Source of the DNA: an uncultured Chitinophagaceae bacterium
Lineage (GTDB): Bacteria; Bacteroidota; Bacteroidia; Chitinophagales; Chitinophagaceae
DNA: 15,572 bases
Direction: 5' to 3'
Assembly (NCBI GenBank): GCA_937996595.1
Contig: CALKVC010000155.1
Span: 1-15,572, forward strand
Part shown: positions 13,690 to 15,572 of the stretch, piece by piece
Layout: the number at the start of each line of letters is the position of its first letter
How positions within the stretch are numbered: the stretch's first letter is position 1
Notes under the pieces: model-generated
Told to the model about the DNA's origin: nothing
The model's input: only the letters and a program-made list of their open reading frames with translations
The model's database searches: none
Position numbers and translations under genes: made by a program

Positions 13690-14057
13690 TTTCTCAAATC
13701 AATTACAGATTACTTAACATTGCTTTAAACCTGTTTCTGTAATTCATGGAAGCATACAACAGGTAAATACATTACTATCAGGCAAACCCTGCCATCCGGG
13801 ACATATCAGAAAATGAAAATAATCCATTCCGGTGCTACCAGTTAAACATGGTGACTTCATCAGCCGGCATACCTTAAAAATATCCGGATTACCGCATCAG
13901 TAATCCATTTGGAGTATTGGCAGCAATGGAATATTTGCTCACGGTTAATAGCCGCCTGGTATACCTTTCAACGGTAAATGATTAACTTAGGTGTGATAAA
14001 GCATTGCACTCATTATTAATCAAGCAAAGGAATACATCATTTCCTCTAAAAGCATAT
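13690..14057. other. Intergenic region with a 9-bp inverted repeat
   Basis: AATTACAGA (13701-13709) and TCTGTAATT (13736-13744) are perfect arms separated by 26 bp, just right of the leftward terminator. Together they could form the 3' end of a small leftward RNA. No promoter with consensus boxes was found on the minus strand between 13745 and 14003, and no ORF here looks real. The leader of the acetyltransferase gene also lies in this stretch. Confidence 0.4.
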
Positions 14058-14573
14058 ATGAAAAAAGGGCATCTTATATGCCTGGCAACCATCAATGACC
14101 TGGAAGCCATAACAGGCATTTATAACTATGCCATTTCATCAACATTTGAAACGGCTGATACGGTTCCCTTCAACTGGAAAAGGCGGAAAGGCTGGTTCAA
14201 CAGCCATATACCGGAAAAATACCCGGTTTTTGTTTATAAGATACATGATACGGTTGCCGGCTGGGTTAGCATCAGCCCGTACCGGGAAGGAAGAAAAGCT
14301 TTGCGTTTAACCGTAGAAGTTAGTTATTATGTGCATCCTGCTTATAAGCGGCAGGGAATCGGAAGCAGCCTGCTGGCTAAAGCTGTGACAGAAAGCACCC
14401 GTTTGGAATACCGGACAATCATTGCCATTGTACTGGATAAAAACGAGAACAGTATCAAGCTGTTGAAAAAAAACGGCTTCCGCAAATGGGGCCACCTGCC
14501 TGATATCGCTGATTTTGATGGAGCAGTTTGCGGACATGTATATTACGGTTTCCATTGCAGGCCCCTGCCTTAA
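14058..14573 (+). CDS. GNAT N-acetyltransferase, phosphinothricin acetyltransferase-like
   Basis: A 171-residue cytosolic protein of the Pat/YncA branch of GNAT enzymes. The N-terminus reads CLATINDLEAITGIYNYAI (8-26) and STFETADTVPF (28-38), typical of that branch; SYYVHPAYKRQGIGSSLL (99-116) holds the acetyl-CoA pyrophosphate loop (RQGIGS); and KLLKKNGFRKWGHLPDIADF (about 138-157) forms the C-terminal part. Close relatives acetylate phosphinothricin, methionine sulfone or methionine sulfoximine; which substrate is used here is unknown. The frame is open to a TTG at 14004, but the ATG at 14058 fits the family start. No consensus promoter was seen. The gene stands alone on the plus strand with large gaps on both sides. 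Confidence 0.87.
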   Translation: MKKGHLICLATINDLEAITGIYNYAISSTFETADTVPFNWKRRKGWFNSHIPEKYPVFVYKIHDTVAGWVSISPYREGRKALRLTVEVSYYVHPAYKRQGIGSSLLAKAVTESTRLEYRTIIAIVLDKNENSIKLLKKNGFRKWGHLPDIADFDGAVCGHVYYGFHCRPLP

Positions 14574-14944
14574 ACTTTTAGTGTCCCGGTAAGTCTAAGT
14601 GCCTGTTATTGGAACCGCCCGGCTTAGTGTATACCCCGGATGCATCAAGCATTCAATGATGTTGCGTAAAGGCTTTATTTTCCCCACAAGCCGGATGCAC
14701 AAGATTAAATAGCGAACAGTCATGCCACTGATTCATCGTATAACCCTTTCAGCATACTTAATTTTTACCAAGGTGGCCTTGATTGATCAATAATTCAGTT
14801 GACCCCACTTTAAAAGAATAGAAAGTCCCTTTTTAATTGTCCTTCTTTTTAAGAAAAGTACTTATATTTAAAAAATACCCATTAACGCTATTTAAGTGAT
14901 TGGTAATACTTTACCGATCTGTTTTAATTAATTAAAAAACTGTC
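14574..14944. other. Intergenic region with short repeats
   Basis: No gene is visible in 371 bp. CCGGATGCATCAAG (14636-14649) recurs as CCGGATGCACAAG (14691-14703). A small stem CAAGG-TGG-CCTTG lies near 14770, followed by the palindrome ATTGATCAAT. An imperfect inverted repeat, GGTAA-tact-TTACC (14902-14915) with flanking AT on both sides, lies 30 bp before the ATG at 14945 and could be an operator. TATATTTA (14863-14870) is a near -7 box. Confidence 0.45.
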
Positions 14945-15454
14945 ATGAATAACATTTCCATCATTATCAGATTTATTGTAATCACCAGCTTCTGGCTTAT
15001 TTCCTGTAATACCGAATCAAACACGCAACCTACCGAAGCGGTAAAACCGGAAAGTAAACAAAAAGAAACTGCCGATTATTTCCTCCTGCGGCCAAAACTG
15101 GAAAAGGAATATGGATATTCACATGCCGTTCGTATTGGCAACGACCTTAAGATATCCGGAGCCGTTAGTATGGATGATAATGGTGTGATTGTGGCGCCTG
15201 ACAGCATGGAACAACAGATGAAAAACTGTTACAGCGACCTGGAAAAAATCCTGAAACATTATGGCTTTACTTTTGACGATGTCATTGTGGAGAATGTTTA
15301 CACAACCAATATGGAAGAATTCATAAAAGTATCCGGGTTCAGGAATACGATTTATAAGAAGCAATTCCCTACCGGCACCTGGCTGGAAGTAAAGGGGCTT
15401 GCCATCAAGGGCCAGTTGATTGAAATTGATATGGAAGCTCATAAGGCAGAATAA
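14945..15454 (+). CDS. Exported Rid (YjgF/UK114) family lipoprotein
   Basis: A 169-residue protein. Residues 1-21 form a lipoprotein signal peptide with a good lipobox LISC (C21), followed by a low-complexity linker (22-45) and a Rid domain (about 55-166). The domain shows VRIGNDLKISGAV (62-74), a helix DLEKILKHYGFTFDDVIVENVYTT (98-121) and the signature region FPTGTWLEVKGLAIKGQLIEIDMEA (141-165), with E160 conserved. Where RidA has the arginine that binds the imine's carboxylate, this protein has G144. Rid subgroups without that arginine are not known to deaminate imines, so a different ligand is likely. Export to the membrane as a lipoprotein is also unusual for the family, most of which is cytosolic. 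Confidence 0.87.
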   Translation: MNNISIIIRFIVITSFWLISCNTESNTQPTEAVKPESKQKETADYFLLRPKLEKEYGYSHAVRIGNDLKISGAVSMDDNGVIVAPDSMEQQMKNCYSDLEKILKHYGFTFDDVIVENVYTTNMEEFIKVSGFRNTIYKKQFPTGTWLEVKGLAIKGQLIEIDMEAHKAE

Positions 15455-15534
15455 ACCTTTGCTGTTAACAGACTGCGGGTAATTAAAGTATCTTAATTTT
15501 ACCTGGAAACAGATTTACATAAATATACCTGATC

Positions 15535-15572
15535 ATGAACCTGAACCTCTCCGGAAAAACCGCCATCGTATG
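15535..15572 (+). CDS. Start of a short-chain dehydrogenase/reductase, cut by the window end
   Basis: The first 12 codons read MNLNLSGKTAIV, followed by TG of the next codon (Cys or Trp, or a stop, depending on the next base). The LSGKTAIV opening is the first beta-strand of the SDR Rossmann fold, just before the glycine-rich cofactor motif, which lies outside the window. The gene starts 80 bp after the Rid lipoprotein gene on the same strand. The family call rests on this short stretch only. Confidence 0.6.
   Translation, partial: MNLNLSGKTAIV

Noticed and set aside
1..15572. A defence island, toxin-antitoxin pair, CRISPR array or mobile element
   Set aside because: No transposase, recombinase, nuclease, repeat-spacer array or paired small toxin and antitoxin genes could be found on either strand.

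Overview
The window looks like chromosomal DNA from a member of the Bacteroidota, most likely close to Chitinophagaceae. Three things point there. Several families are typical of that phylum (DUF4199, a small conserved membrane protein ending in WAELAVGIFGTPFAG, a short lipoprotein with an NDCTY motif). Most starts lack a clear Shine-Dalgarno sequence. One promoter matches the Bacteroidota consensus TTTG-N19-TAnnTTTG exactly, and two further -7 boxes match it. No rRNA, tRNA, CRISPR array, transposase, integrase or phage gene was seen.

Layout. Positions 1-451 hold the 3' part of a cupin gene. At 721-2218 a membrane-anchored LuxR-type regulator is followed by a DUF4199 membrane protein and a VOC protein, the last two overlapping by 4 bp. 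At 2349-3751 lie an AlkC-like DNA alkylation repair protein and a DUF1761 membrane protein. An intergenic block at 3752-4085 carries stacked inverted repeats and a strong terminator. A leftward operon at 6803-4086 encodes a TlpA-like thioredoxin lipoprotein, a FemAB/GNAT-like protein and a membrane metal-dependent hydrolase; the last gene carries a frameshift near its 3' end. At 7240-9621, rightward, are a DoxX-like protein, a CPBP intramembrane protease, a small exported protein and a DUF1801 protein. At 9680-11555 are a cation:proton antiporter and a secreted cupin. At 11693-13200 are two VOC proteins and a DinB-family protein. A leftward 98-residue membrane protein (13572-13276) has its own consensus promoter. 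At 14058-15572 are a phosphinothricin-type N-acetyltransferase, a lipoprotein-anchored Rid protein and the first codons of an SDR oxidoreductase.

The gene content is mainly small-molecule defence and housekeeping: VOC, DinB, GNAT, Rid, alkylation repair, thioredoxin and antiporter, as single genes or short operons. I found no complete new defence or mobile system. The items most worth a second look are the frameshift in the hydrolase tail, the tethered LuxR/DUF4199/VOC unit with inverted repeats upstream, a possible leftward small RNA ending in a terminator near 13660, the stacked hairpins at 3898-3968, and the exported Rid protein that lacks the usual catalytic arginine.
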